From the NCBI RefSeq assembly GCF_032248695.1, contig NZ_JAVHXC010000001.1, positions 662,912 through 726,911 of the forward strand: DNA of 64,000 bases, in the 5' to 3' direction. Below, piece after piece: positions 7,861-15,425 of the stretch; positions within the stretch are counted from its first letter, which is position 1; each line of letters opens with the position of its first letter. The position numbers were made by a program, and so were the translations under genes. The notes under the pieces are model-generated. The model had not been told where the DNA came from, ran no database searches, and saw nothing but the letters and a program-made list of their open reading frames with translations. The DNA comes from Dietzia sp032248695 (GTDB lineage: Bacteria; Actinomycetota; Actinomycetes; Mycobacteriales; Mycobacteriaceae).

Positions 7861-8862
7861 CTACAGATCCAGAACGAGGCGCGGGCACGAGGCGCGGGAA
7901 ACGCAGATCATCATGGTTTCCTGGGCGTCCTGCTCATCAGGGGACAGCACGACGTCGCGGTGTTCCGCGGTGCCGTCGAGAATCGGTGTCTCACAGGAGC
8001 CACACGTGCCCTCGGTGCATGAGGTCGGCACGTAGACTCCCGCCTCATTGACCACTTCGAGGATCGTCCGGTCCTCGGGCACGTGAACCGTTATGCCGGT
8101 CTGCGCCAGTTCCACCTCGAACCCAGTGTCGGCGGACGTGTCGATCTGGATCGCCGTGAACCGCTCGATGTTCAGCGTGCCTTGCGGCCAGGACTGACAC
8201 CGCTCCTCGACCGCCGCGAGCAGCGGCTCCGGGCCGCAGCTGTAAACTAGGGTCTCTTTTGTCGCGGTGCCCAGCAGTCCGTCGAGATCAATGAGACCGT
8301 TGACGTCCTCGGGCCAGATAGTGACCCGATCACCCAGTTCGCGCAGGTCATCCACGTAACCCATCGTGGACTCGCTGCGGCCACCGTAGACGAACCGCCA
8401 TTCGGCGCCGGCGGCCTCCACCGCACGCATCATCGGGATCAGCGGGGTCACGCCGATCCCTCCGGCGATGAACAAGTACCGCTGCGACTCGTGAAGCGGG
8501 AAGTGGTTCCGCGGCCCCCGCAGTTCGACCGACGTGCCAGCCCGGAGTTCCTCGTGGATGCGGCGCGACCCTCCCCTGCCCTCTTTCTCCAGGAGGACCG
8601 CGACCGTGAAAGTCGTGCGGTCAGCCGGATCCCCGCACAGTGAGTACTGCCTGATCTCCCCGTCGTCTAGAACGATGTCCACATGGGCGCCCGGCTCCCA
8701 CCGCGGCAGGTCACCGTCGTCAGCGGCGCGGAACACTAGCTCGACGATGCCCTCGGCGATCTCCCGCCGGCGGTCCACGATCGCACTAATCGCCCGGTCA
8801 CCGATCGCTTTCTCCCCCAGGTCGACAATGTCCGTACGCGCGGGTTCCTGAACCATGGTCAT
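7861..8862 (-). CDS. PDR-type ferredoxin reductase with C-terminal 2Fe-2S domain
   Basis: Electron-transfer flavoprotein of the phthalate dioxygenase reductase/VanB family. Order: flavin domain with RQYSLCG, NAD domain with LFIAGGIGVTPLIPMM and VYSCGPEPLL, then a plant-type 2Fe-2S domain with CTEGTCGSC and a final cysteine in MMICVSRA. I place the start at 8862 (MTMVQEP), 5 bases after GAGG, instead of the longer open frame; length is then 333 residues, normal for the family. It follows the small ferredoxin by 7 bases. No Rieske oxygenase is present, so its partner is presumably a cluster P450. Confidence 0.92.
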   Translation of the reverse strand: MTMVQEPARTDIVDLGEKAIGDRAISAIVDRRREIAEGIVELVFRAADDGDLPRWEPGAHVDIVLDDGEIRQYSLCGDPADRTTFTVAVLLEKEGRGGSRRIHEELRAGTSVELRGPRNHFPLHESQRYLFIAGGIGVTPLIPMMRAVEAAGAEWRFVYGGRSESTMGYVDDLRELGDRVTIWPEDVNGLIDLDGLLGTATKETLVYSCGPEPLLAAVEERCQSWPQGTLNIERFTAIQIDTSADTGFEVELAQTGITVHVPEDRTILEVVNEAGVYVPTSCTEGTCGSCETPILDGTAEHRDVVLSPDEQDAQETMMICVSRASCPRLVLDL

Positions 8863-8869
8863 TGCTACC

Positions 8870-9064
8870 TCAGGATTCCCGCACGATGGAGATGGCTGAT
8901 TCCGGGCACGCCCGCACCAACCGTCGTGCGGTCTCGGCCGACATTTCCGGCGCATCCTCGCGAACCACGCCGCGTCCCCGGTCGTCCTCGGCGATGTGGC
9001 CGGGCTCCAGCGTGTAACAACGAGCGTGGCCGACACAGAACTCGTGATCGATCTTGACCTTCAT
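8870..9064 (-). CDS. P450-associated 3Fe-4S ferredoxin
   Basis: A 64-residue ferredoxin with cysteines 10, 16 and 53 (CVGHARC...CP). The position that would hold the fourth cysteine is histidine 13, giving the CxxHxxC...CP pattern of 3Fe-4S ferredoxins that serve actinobacterial P450s. It sits between the P450 (32 bases upstream) and the reductase (7 bases downstream), so it is the probable direct donor to CYP 9097-10356. Confidence 0.95.
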   Translation of the reverse strand: MKVKIDHEFCVGHARCYTLEPGHIAEDDRGRGVVREDAPEMSAETARRLVRACPESAISIVRES

Positions 9065-9096
9065 GGTGCGTCCTCTCGGGTGTGCGTCGTCCGAAC

Positions 9097-10356
9097 TCAG
9101 CGGACGGCCGCGGCAGGGGTGATCTCATCGACGGTGACCACAAACTCGGTGAGACCGCGGGTTGGCATCGAGTGAGTCTTGATCGTCTGGTCGGGAGCGA
9201 GGGCGATTCCCGGCATCCGGGTGAGCACCGCCGTGAACGCCACTCGCAAGAAGATGCGGGCGAGGTTGGATCCGAGACAGCGATGGATGCCGGCACCGAA
9301 TGAGACGTGGCGCTTGTTCTCCCTGTGCACGTCCCAGGAGTCCGCGTTCGCGAAAACCGACTCGTCACGATTCGCCGAACCCGGCAGGTTCCAGATCTTG
9401 TCGCCGGGCTTGAGGTCGTAACCGTTGAGGGTCGTCTCGGTGGTGACGGTCCGTTGCATGAGTGTGACGTTGACGAACAAACGCAGGGCTTCCTCGATGG
9501 CCTCGTCGAGGAGGGACGGGTCGTCCTGCAACTCCTTGAGGTCATCCGGGTGGGTGGCCATGTGGTGGATGGTCCCGCTGAGGACGGTGCCGGTGGACTC
9601 GAGACCGCCGAGCGTCAAAGCGATCATGATCTTGATGAGGTCGGAGTCCTCGGGGACCTCCCCACCGGGCCTGCAAGTGGCCAGGACGGTGACGATGTCG
9701 TCGTCGCCCCGGGGGTTCTCGCGGCGATCCCGGAGAATCTCCATGAGGGCTGCGCTGAGGCTTGCGAACGCATCGACCGCGCGCTCGGGGACGATCAGTG
9801 CGTCCTGCGCCCACTCCGAGAACTGGAGGATCCGGTCACTGTCCGCCGGGATGCCGAGGATCGCTGCGAAGATCGCGCGGGCCTGCATCGGTCGGACGAA
9901 CTCGTCCATGACCTTGAAGCTCGTACGTCCTTGGAGGCTGGCGAGGAGGTCGTCGGCGATGCCCTCGATCAGCTCTGAGTGTGCCTCCATCTTCTTGAGG
10001 GTCATCAACGGCTCGATAATCCTGCGCCACTCGCTGTGGACTGGAGGGTCAGTGTCGAGGGGGATGAACACCGGGGTGTCGTTGGGGTCGTCGTAGCGGC
10101 GATCGGCGAGATGGGAGGCCGCGCGACCGGACTGGAAGGTCCGCCAGTCGCGCTGGATCTTCCACAGGTCCTTGTAGCGGGTCACGAGGGGCACGGCGGT
10201 GTTGCCCTGCTTGTGGAACGCGAGGTCGTGGTTCTCTCGCAGATGCTTGAGGATCTCGAGGTTGTTCTCGTTGTACTCGTCGGACCACATGTCGACGAAC
10301 GGGCACTGAGGGTTGTCCGCATCAACGGTGCTCGGATCGGGCAGTTGCTTACCCAT
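9097..10356 (-). CDS. cytochrome P450 (first cluster copy)
   Basis: Soluble bacterial P450, 419 residues. Seen: I-helix ALTLGGLESTGT (GG instead of the commoner AG), ExxR as EEALR, and the haem-binding FGAGIHRCLG with cysteine 360. AGGAG stands before the ATG. Adjacent ferredoxin and reductase genes supply electrons. It probably hydroxylates a hydrophobic substrate; the substrate cannot be read from sequence. Confidence 0.97.
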   Translation of the reverse strand: MGKQLPDPSTVDADNPQCPFVDMWSDEYNENNLEILKHLRENHDLAFHKQGNTAVPLVTRYKDLWKIQRDWRTFQSGRAASHLADRRYDDPNDTPVFIPLDTDPPVHSEWRRIIEPLMTLKKMEAHSELIEGIADDLLASLQGRTSFKVMDEFVRPMQARAIFAAILGIPADSDRILQFSEWAQDALIVPERAVDAFASLSAALMEILRDRRENPRGDDDIVTVLATCRPGGEVPEDSDLIKIMIALTLGGLESTGTVLSGTIHHMATHPDDLKELQDDPSLLDEAIEEALRLFVNVTLMQRTVTTETTLNGYDLKPGDKIWNLPGSANRDESVFANADSWDVHRENKRHVSFGAGIHRCLGSNLARIFLRVAFTAVLTRMPGIALAPDQTIKTHSMPTRGLTEFVVTVDEITPAAAVR

Positions 10357-10412
10357 GGTGCTTCTCCTGGAGTGTGAGGGGCGAGTGAGGGGCCGGTCGG
10401 ATACGACCGGTG

Positions 10413-10883
10413 TCAGGACTTGAGTCCCTCGGGCAGCAATTCCGACTCGTCGGCCTCGACGAGCGATCCCCCGAGGGCGCGGAAGAGGATGATCGAGTCG
10501 TAGTACTCGACGAAGCGCGCGACCTTGCCGTCACGAAGAACGAAGCGGGCGATGTACTCGTTGGCGTAGCGGACGCCGCTACGGAGCGTCATGTCGCTTT
10601 TGTAGGTGGCGATAACGACGTTCGGGTCGTTCGCGAGCGTGTCCATCGACATGTCGTGGAGATTCTCGGAGCCCTCGATCATGTGGTCTCGGGCCTGGCC
10701 GAGCACCTCCATGTAGGCCGCGCGACCTACGGTCTCGCGTTCGAATGTCGGCGGGCGGAACGGGAGCTCGAAGACGATGTCCTCGGTGGACAAATCGTGC
10801 ATCGTTTCGATGTCCCACTTATTGAGCGCGTCTGTGTAGTCGCGCACCAGATCCAAGTTCCTGCGCCGAAGATCCTCGGTCAT
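10413..10883 (-). CDS. NTF2/SnoaL-like protein, first gene of the P450 operon
   Basis: A 156-residue NTF2-like protein with helix RRNLDLVRDYTDALNKWDIE, strand IVFELPFRPPTF and the C-terminal VARFVEYYDSIILFRAL. The last part resembles PhzA/PhzB and limonene-epoxide-hydrolase-like members. I chose the ATG at 10883, six bases after GGAGGGG, over an ATG five codons upstream that overlaps that ribosome site. It heads the transcript running left to 5752 and is preceded by motif copy c and a predicted promoter. Confidence 0.8.
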   Translation of the reverse strand: MTEDLRRRNLDLVRDYTDALNKWDIETMHDLSTEDIVFELPFRPPTFERETVGRAAYMEVLGQARDHMIEGSENLHDMSMDTLANDPNVVIATYKSDMTLRSGVRYANEYIARFVLRDGKVARFVEYYDSIILFRALGGSLVEADESELLPEGLKS

Positions 10884-10905
10884 CTTCTTCCCCTCCATTG
10901 GGTCG

Positions 10906-10916
10906 AGTTGAATTCA
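10906..10916. promoter_or_regulatory. shared motif copy c (TGARTYSAACT)
   Basis: AGTTGAATTCA on plus (TGAATTCAACT on minus), centred just downstream of the predicted -10 of the P450 operon, the same relative position as in copies a and d. Confidence 0.6.
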
Positions 10917-10927
10917 CTTAGGGCGAA

Positions 10928-10955
10928 CTGTAACCACGGTCACACGGTGACGCAA
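10928..10955 (-). promoter_or_regulatory. predicted promoter of the leftward P450 operon
   Basis: Minus-strand TTGCGT (10950-10955), 16-base spacer containing the palindrome GTCAC-CGT-GTGAC, then TTACAG (10928-10933). The upstream TCAATATGGC-TTGCGT stretch closely matches the promoter at 2345-2373. Confidence 0.5.
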
Positions 10956-10985
10956 GCCATATTGACAAACAACTTGGATTTCCTT

Positions 10986-11008
10986 GTTTGTTCGCACTCC
11001 GAACAAAC
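10986..11008. repeat. inverted repeat upstream of the P450 promoter
   Basis: GTTTGTTCG (10986-10994) and CGAACAAAC (11000-11008) are perfect 9-bp arms around CACTC. A third related half, ACAAACAA, lies at 10965-10972. Placed about 30-55 bases upstream of the -35, this looks like an activator site. Confidence 0.55.
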
Positions 11009-11200
11009 TTGCAGGTCAGAACCGCTTCCCGGCCGGCCATCATGTCGCCGCAGGTAGGGCCACTAAACTATGACGTGGCAACGAAACTGGGCTAGCGTCC
11101 GTTTCGCCACCCCCACGGGTTTGACAGGTGCCTGATGGCAGCCCCCGGAATCCGAGCCCGTTCGCCGTCTCGGCCGAACCGGTTTGATCCGCAGTCTCAT

Positions 11201-11237
11201 GACGGTCGGGCCCGGGGATGCCCCGAGCCCGACCGTC
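11201..11237 (-). terminator. terminator after the EthD-like gene
   Basis: Near-perfect hairpin with outer arms GACGGTCGGGC and GCCCGACCGTC (11 bp), extended inside by CGGGG/CCCCG. It begins 18 bases beyond the stop of the EthD-like gene and separates the two leftward transcripts. Confidence 0.7.
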
Positions 11238-11254
11238 AAATTGCAGACGCGCTG

Positions 11255-11623
11255 TCAGTCGTCTGCCGACCCCTCCGACACGAGCTGAACACGCGACACC
11301 TCGTAGACGTCGATGTGTTGGACGAATCCGGTGTTGTCGCCGTTCGCGGCCGCCCACCCCTCACTCTCGGGCGCCTTCCTGAGCGCCTCCTCCGACTCGA
11401 ACGCCATGATCGAGAACGCGTCGGGCTTAGGCGCCCCCTCGGGGATCCCCCAGTTCGTCATCGGGTTGTCATTGAGGAAGGTATGCCACCACGCGACACC
11501 GGGAATCGACTTGCCGATGTCCGCGTGCTTGCTCAGGTAGTGATCGCGGAATTCCTCGGGCGAAGTTCCCGCCCAGCGATAGAGGGCGAACAGATATACA
11601 GGCTGATTCTCGATCGAGACCAT
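11255..11623 (-). CDS. EthD-family dimeric alpha-beta barrel protein
   Basis: A 122-residue protein with VYLFALYRWAGTSPEEFRDHYLSKHADIGKSIPGV, the EthD signature in which a Y/H-rich helix follows the first strand. EthD-type proteins accompany the P450 system for ether fuel degradation and related oxidations, where their exact function is unresolved. Preceded by AAAGGA; 50 bases after a P450 gene; followed by a terminator. The combination of ferredoxin reductase, P450, ferredoxin and EthD in one locus recalls the eth operon, although the order and reductase class differ. Confidence 0.85.
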   Translation of the reverse strand: MVSIENQPVYLFALYRWAGTSPEEFRDHYLSKHADIGKSIPGVAWWHTFLNDNPMTNWGIPEGAPKPDAFSIMAFESEEALRKAPESEGWAAANGDNTGFVQHIDVYEVSRVQLVSEGSADD

Positions 11624-11673
11624 GACCGGGTTCCTTTCTAATTGTGGGCGCAGGCGGTTCGACCACCCGTCCC

Positions 11674-12945
11674 CTACGAGATGAAGCGAACAGGCAGCGC
11701 AGCGGGTCCGTAGAAGTTGAAGCTCTTCTTCGCGGCCGGATCCTCGTCGACCAACTCCACGCCGGAGAAGCGGGAGATAACTTTCTCCAGCACCATCCGC
11801 AGCTCCATTCGCGTCAGAGAGGTGCCGGGACAGACGTGTGGCCCGCCCCCGAAGGCGACGTGATCGGACCGGTCCCTACGACCGAGGTCCATCCGGCCCG
11901 GGGCCTCGAACACCTTCGGGTCGCGGTTCGCTGTGCCCATTCCCACCCACAGCATGTCGCCAGCCCGGAGCTGGTGACCGCCGAGCTCGACGTCCTTGGT
12001 GACCCCGCGGAATGAGCCCTGCACGGGCGAGAACATACGGAGCATCTCCTCCATGAAATGCGGGATCAGCGCGGTGTCTGCCTTCAGCTCCGCCCACATC
12101 TCCGGATAACGGCCGAGATACTCGATCATCTTCGACAGCGCGGTGGCCGAGGTCTCGCTCCCGCCGACCATCGTCAGCTGGAGCACCTGGTAGAGATCGT
12201 CCCGACCGAGCGGGGTCTCGCTGGCGGAATTGAGCCTCACGATCCGAGAGATGAGGTCCTCGGTCGGGTTGGCCACACGGTCGTCGATCTGCTTGTTGCA
12301 GTAGGCATCGAAGCCGTACCTGGTGTCGACAAGCGCCTCGATCTGCTCGTCGGTCTGGTCGGGGTTGCCGACCATCGAATTGAACCCCTCGGTCCAGTCG
12401 AGCATCTGCGGGACCATATCCCGCGGGAATCCGAGGATGTCAGCGATGACGGTCATCGTGTACTTGTTGGCGAAGTCGTCCACGAACTCGACCTCCTCGC
12501 CGGGTTCGATTCCGCCCACGAAGATGTCCGCCGTCTCCTCGATCCGCGGCGCCCACGACGTCAGCGCTTTCGGAGTGAGCGCGCCCATGATGAGCCGTCG
12601 GTGCCGACCGTGCTCCGGCGGGTCGGCAAAGAGCAGAACCTTCCGGTCGCTCGTCCCGTAGTCGTCACCGAGTTCCTCCTTGGCGCCCGGGCGCCGGGCC
12701 GCGAGCTCGACCAGGCGCTGCCACTCGTCGGACACCTGTTCGCCGAGCATCTTCTTGGTGGAGAACACCGAGGCGTCTTTGAAGACCTCCTGGGCGTGCT
12801 CGTGGTCGGCCACCACCCAAAACCCCAGCGCGTCACTACGGGAGACCGGACACTCGGAACGCACCTCGTCGAAGGCGGTGTGCGGGCACTTGAGCTGCTC
12901 GGGGTCGAGACCGAAGAACTTCTCGTAGTCATAGCCGGTGGTCAC
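11674..12945 (-). CDS. cytochrome P450 (second cluster copy)
   Basis: A 423-residue P450 with I-helix LTMVGGSETSAT, ExxR as EEMLR, and the haem loop FGGGPHVCPG with cysteine 372. The PERF-type region and the DPPEHGRHRRL segment are also present. The GTG start overlaps the upstream gene stop as GTGA with GGAGG six bases before it. Sequence is clearly different from the P450 at 9097-10356, so this is not a recent duplication and probably acts at a different step. Confidence 0.96.
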   Translation of the reverse strand: MTTGYDYEKFFGLDPEQLKCPHTAFDEVRSECPVSRSDALGFWVVADHEHAQEVFKDASVFSTKKMLGEQVSDEWQRLVELAARRPGAKEELGDDYGTSDRKVLLFADPPEHGRHRRLIMGALTPKALTSWAPRIEETADIFVGGIEPGEEVEFVDDFANKYTMTVIADILGFPRDMVPQMLDWTEGFNSMVGNPDQTDEQIEALVDTRYGFDAYCNKQIDDRVANPTEDLISRIVRLNSASETPLGRDDLYQVLQLTMVGGSETSATALSKMIEYLGRYPEMWAELKADTALIPHFMEEMLRMFSPVQGSFRGVTKDVELGGHQLRAGDMLWVGMGTANRDPKVFEAPGRMDLGRRDRSDHVAFGGGPHVCPGTSLTRMELRMVLEKVISRFSGVELVDEDPAAKKSFNFYGPAALPVRFIS

Positions 12946-13331
12946 TTAACACCTCCAAGGTGAGTGAACCCACTGACGAACTTGAAAGACCGTACGCTCC
13001 CGAAGCCCTCGAGCAGTCCGTGGAGCTCCTCGTTCATCGGCCCGTATATCCGCAGATCCAGAACGTCGACCATCGACATGAGCCGGCCGATGGTCTCGTG
13101 GTCCATCTCCTTCAGATGCCGCACCATCGCCCCGGCGTCCGCGTAGTGCTCGTGCGCGAAGAGGATCCGGGCGCCCTCGTCCAGATAGAAGTTGTGCCCG
13201 CGAATGTGCTCGCCCTCCGCCGAAGAACCGGCGCTCACCTCAGCGAGGATGGATCTGAGTTGGTCGACCGTGACGTCGTCGTGGAGCTTCATCTCCGAGG
13301 TGGCCCGCACTTCGTTGCTGCTGTCCGCCAT
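12942..13331 (-). CDS. ABM-like dimeric alpha-beta barrel protein (putative quinol-monooxygenase-type)
   Basis: A 129-residue protein with DEGARILFAHEHYADAGAMVRHLKEM and VLDLRIYGPMNEELHGLL, which fit the antibiotic-biosynthesis-monooxygenase-like fold of LsrG/YgiN proteins. I chose the ATG at 13331 (MADSSNE) because GGGAG precedes it; the longer open frame would start inside the promoter. It heads the transcript that includes the second P450 and the EthD-like gene. A cofactor-free oxygenase or stress-protective role is possible, with no direct evidence. Confidence 0.7.
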   Translation of the reverse strand: MADSSNEVRATSEMKLHDDVTVDQLRSILAEVSAGSSAEGEHIRGHNFYLDEGARILFAHEHYADAGAMVRHLKEMDHETIGRLMSMVDVLDLRIYGPMNEELHGLLEGFGSVRSFKFVSGFTHLGGVK

Positions 13332-13347
13332 ACCGCTCCCTTTCGGC

Positions 13348-13358
13348 TGAATTGAACT
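13348..13358. promoter_or_regulatory. shared motif copy d (TGARTYSAACT)
   Basis: TGAATTGAACT on plus, embedded in a larger CTGAA...TTCAG inverted repeat (13347-13365), between the predicted -10 and the start codon of the ABM-like gene. Confidence 0.6.
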
Positions 13359-13368
13359 CTCTTCAGCG

Positions 13369-13397
13369 ACGCTATGTGAGCCACAACACACTGTCAA
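13369..13397 (-). promoter_or_regulatory. predicted promoter of the ABM-P450-EthD operon
   Basis: Minus-strand TTGACA (13392-13397), 17-base spacer, TAGCGT (13369-13374). The -35 is perfect. Motif copy d lies about 10 bases downstream of the -10. Confidence 0.6.
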
Positions 13398-13451
13398 CGG
13401 CTAATGAGTCTTTTGCTGATCGCACCACCAATGACGAGATGGGACCTAAAG

Positions 13452-13463
13452 TTGATCGATCAA
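13452..13463. repeat. 12-bp palindrome upstream of the promoter
   Basis: TTGATCGATCAA, perfectly self-complementary, about 55 bases upstream of the -35 of the second P450 operon. Its sequence is unrelated to the inverted repeat at 10986-11008, though the position is similar. Confidence 0.4.
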
Positions 13464-13765
13464 GTCTCGGCTCCCCCCAACCGGTTGGACGGGAGTCCTC
13501 GTCCTGAACTCGCGCTATAAGTACAACCTCGATGATTACGCGTGGCGGCAAGGTACGTCGATGTCCGCACCGGGCGCAGCGACGGAGAGCAGCGGGTAGC
13601 CTCTAACGATCGGCGCGACGGCGATTGCAGAGTGCGCCAGCGAGCTTGAGGAAGGCTCAGGGAAACTACGCCCCGGAGGCTGGCAGATCACGCTCAGGCG
13701 CCAGTCGGTTCGCTGGCAGACCGGCGATCCTCAGGAACTCGGTAAGCCCACGGATACCCTGTTCA
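13464..13765. other. intergenic stretch without recognised gene
   Basis: Between the P450 cluster promoter and the 3' end of the tocopherol-cyclase-like gene. I see no start with a ribosome site, no homologous protein and no strong hairpin. A short open frame across 13666-13854 on the minus strand overlaps the neighbouring gene and shows no family signal. Confidence 0.6.
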
Positions 13766-14881
13766 CTATCGTCCTTCTTGCACCGGCGGCGCGCCCGTCT
13801 CCCCCTCGGGGACACCGCGGCGCCGCAATTCGGCTTCGGCCCGGACCAGGCCACCGTGTTCGAGCGCGGCGAGCCAGCTGTGGTCCGACCACACCAGCCG
13901 ACCTCGCCGTCTGACCTCCACCGCGAGTTCGCCGGTGAGGTGCTCGATCGACCCGGCGGAGTTGCGCTCCTGCGACGGCAGCGGCACGGGCAGGACGTGC
14001 GCGCGGTCGAGCGGGGAGCGCCCGCTGACGCGGATCTCCCAGCCGTAGCCGCGGCCCTCGAGCTCCCAGCTCTCGTCGGTGACGTCGGCGCGCACGGGCG
14101 AGACCACGGGGTTGCCGAGCCGGATCACACGCCCGCCGGGGAGCCGCACCACCAGGGCGGTGACCTCGGTGCGCAGCGGCCCCGAGTGGATCTGGCCGCC
14201 GGCGAACGCGACGCAGGTGTCGGGCTCGGAGAATGCCTGGGCCTGGCCCCACCACCACGAGTCGGGGAAGCCCTCGGCGCCCCAGTTCTTCTCGCCGTAC
14301 ACCTCGGCGTCGTCGAAGTCCCAGCGGCGGCCGTCGAGCTCGGCCCAGCCGCTGGCGCGCCCGCCGAGCAGCCAGGGGTGCCAGTACTGGTTGAGCGCGG
14401 GGACCGACTGGAAGATGCTCGACCCGCCGACGGCGCGGCGCGGCCACTCCACGGGATCGGCGATGTCCACGTGCAGACGGGCACCGTCCCCCATGTCCAC
14501 GCGGATGCCCTCGGGCAGGTACTCGAACCGCCCGCCGGAGCGTGCGCCGATGCGCTCGGGGTCGGCCCAGCCGTGCGGCGCCGCGGCGAGGCGGAGCGTG
14601 GAGACCGGGCCCGAGGGCGACGACGACGAGGTGTCCCCGTCGCCGGGTCGGCGCGCGCCACCGGCCTCGAGGGGGATGATCACCTCGTCGGAGGCCAGGC
14701 CGAGCGTCGCCCAGTGGCCGTCGGGTCCGCGGTTGACCCCGATGAGGGCGATCGCGACGCGCCCGCGTTCGCGGTCGGTGATCCGGAGGAAGTACCCCTC
14801 CATGGCGACGCCGTGTGCGCGGCGCGGATCTCCGAAGGGCAGGTCTGCACCGGTCGCCCGGTATCGCCGGAGGGGTCCCAT
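13766..14881 (-). CDS. tocopherol cyclase-like protein
   Basis: A 371-residue protein carrying the hallmark block VYGEKNWGAEGFPDSWWWGQAQAF near residue 195, plus NQYWHPWLLGG, which match the tocopherol cyclase-like family. In plants the family closes the chromanol ring; in actinobacteria the function is unknown and vitamin E synthesis is not implied. The first ATG lacks a good ribosome site, so the true start may differ. It runs left from a 55-base spacer shared with the PH-domain pair. Confidence 0.8.
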   Translation of the reverse strand: MGPLRRYRATGADLPFGDPRRAHGVAMEGYFLRITDRERGRVAIALIGVNRGPDGHWATLGLASDEVIIPLEAGGARRPGDGDTSSSSPSGPVSTLRLAAAPHGWADPERIGARSGGRFEYLPEGIRVDMGDGARLHVDIADPVEWPRRAVGGSSIFQSVPALNQYWHPWLLGGRASGWAELDGRRWDFDDAEVYGEKNWGAEGFPDSWWWGQAQAFSEPDTCVAFAGGQIHSGPLRTEVTALVVRLPGGRVIRLGNPVVSPVRADVTDESWELEGRGYGWEIRVSGRSPLDRAHVLPVPLPSQERNSAGSIEHLTGELAVEVRRRGRLVWSDHSWLAALEHGGLVRAEAELRRRGVPEGETGAPPVQEGR

Positions 14882-14936
14882 GCTGCCAGCGTCCCATACC
14901 GGGACCGGCGGGGAGTCGGGAATCTAGGGTGAAGGC

Positions 14937-15425
14937 GTGTACGAGACGCAGTTGGCCCTGCGGCCGCCCCGCGAGCACGTCGATCCGCGGTGTCGCCGGT
15001 GGTGGGCGGCGCAGGTGGCGCTGTGGATGGCCGGCCCGCTGATCGCGCTGGCCGTCGCGGCGGTGTTCCTGGGACCGTGGCTGGTCCTCGCCGCGGTGGC
15101 GTGGGCGGCGCTCACGGTGGTCGCGCTGATCGGGGTGCCGCGGGTGCGGTGGGCGATCCACCGGTGGGAGGCCACGGACGTGGCCATCTACAGCCGTAGC
15201 GGGTTGTTCTGGGAGGAGTGGCGGGCCGCTCCCCTGTCGCGGGTGCAGACGGTGGACAGGACCCGCGGTCCGCTACAGCGGCGGTTCGGCCTGGCCACGA
15301 TCGTGGTGACCACGGCCTCCTCGAAGGGCGCGGTGCGCATCAGCGCGCTCGACGCCGACCTGGCCGAGGAGATGGTCGATCGCCTCACCCTCCTCGCCGA
15401 GGACGACCAGCGGGACGCCACGTGA
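14937..15425 (+). CDS. PH domain-containing membrane protein (YdbS-like)
   Basis: A 162-residue protein: two membrane segments at about residues 26-44 and 46-63, then a single bacterial PH domain (bPH_2) containing DVAIYSRSGLFWEEWRAAPLSRVQTVDRTRGPLQRRFGLATI, the signature of this domain. The GTG start follows GAAGG. It overlaps the next gene as GTGA. YdbS/YdbT pairs are widespread membrane proteins implicated in envelope homeostasis; precise role unknown. Confidence 0.88.
   Translation: MYETQLALRPPREHVDPRCRRWWAAQVALWMAGPLIALAVAAVFLGPWLVLAAVAWAALTVVALIGVPRVRWAIHRWEATDVAIYSRSGLFWEEWRAAPLSRVQTVDRTRGPLQRRFGLATIVVTTASSKGAVRISALDADLAEEMVDRLTLLAEDDQRDAT

Noticed and set aside
5652..13765. Transposon carrying the P450 cluster
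   Set aside because: No transposase, integrase, terminal inverted repeats or target-site duplication visible at either boundary.
13666..13854. Short leftward frame after the tocopherol cyclase-like gene
   Set aside because: Overlaps the real gene 3' end, no ribosome site, basic low-complexity product.
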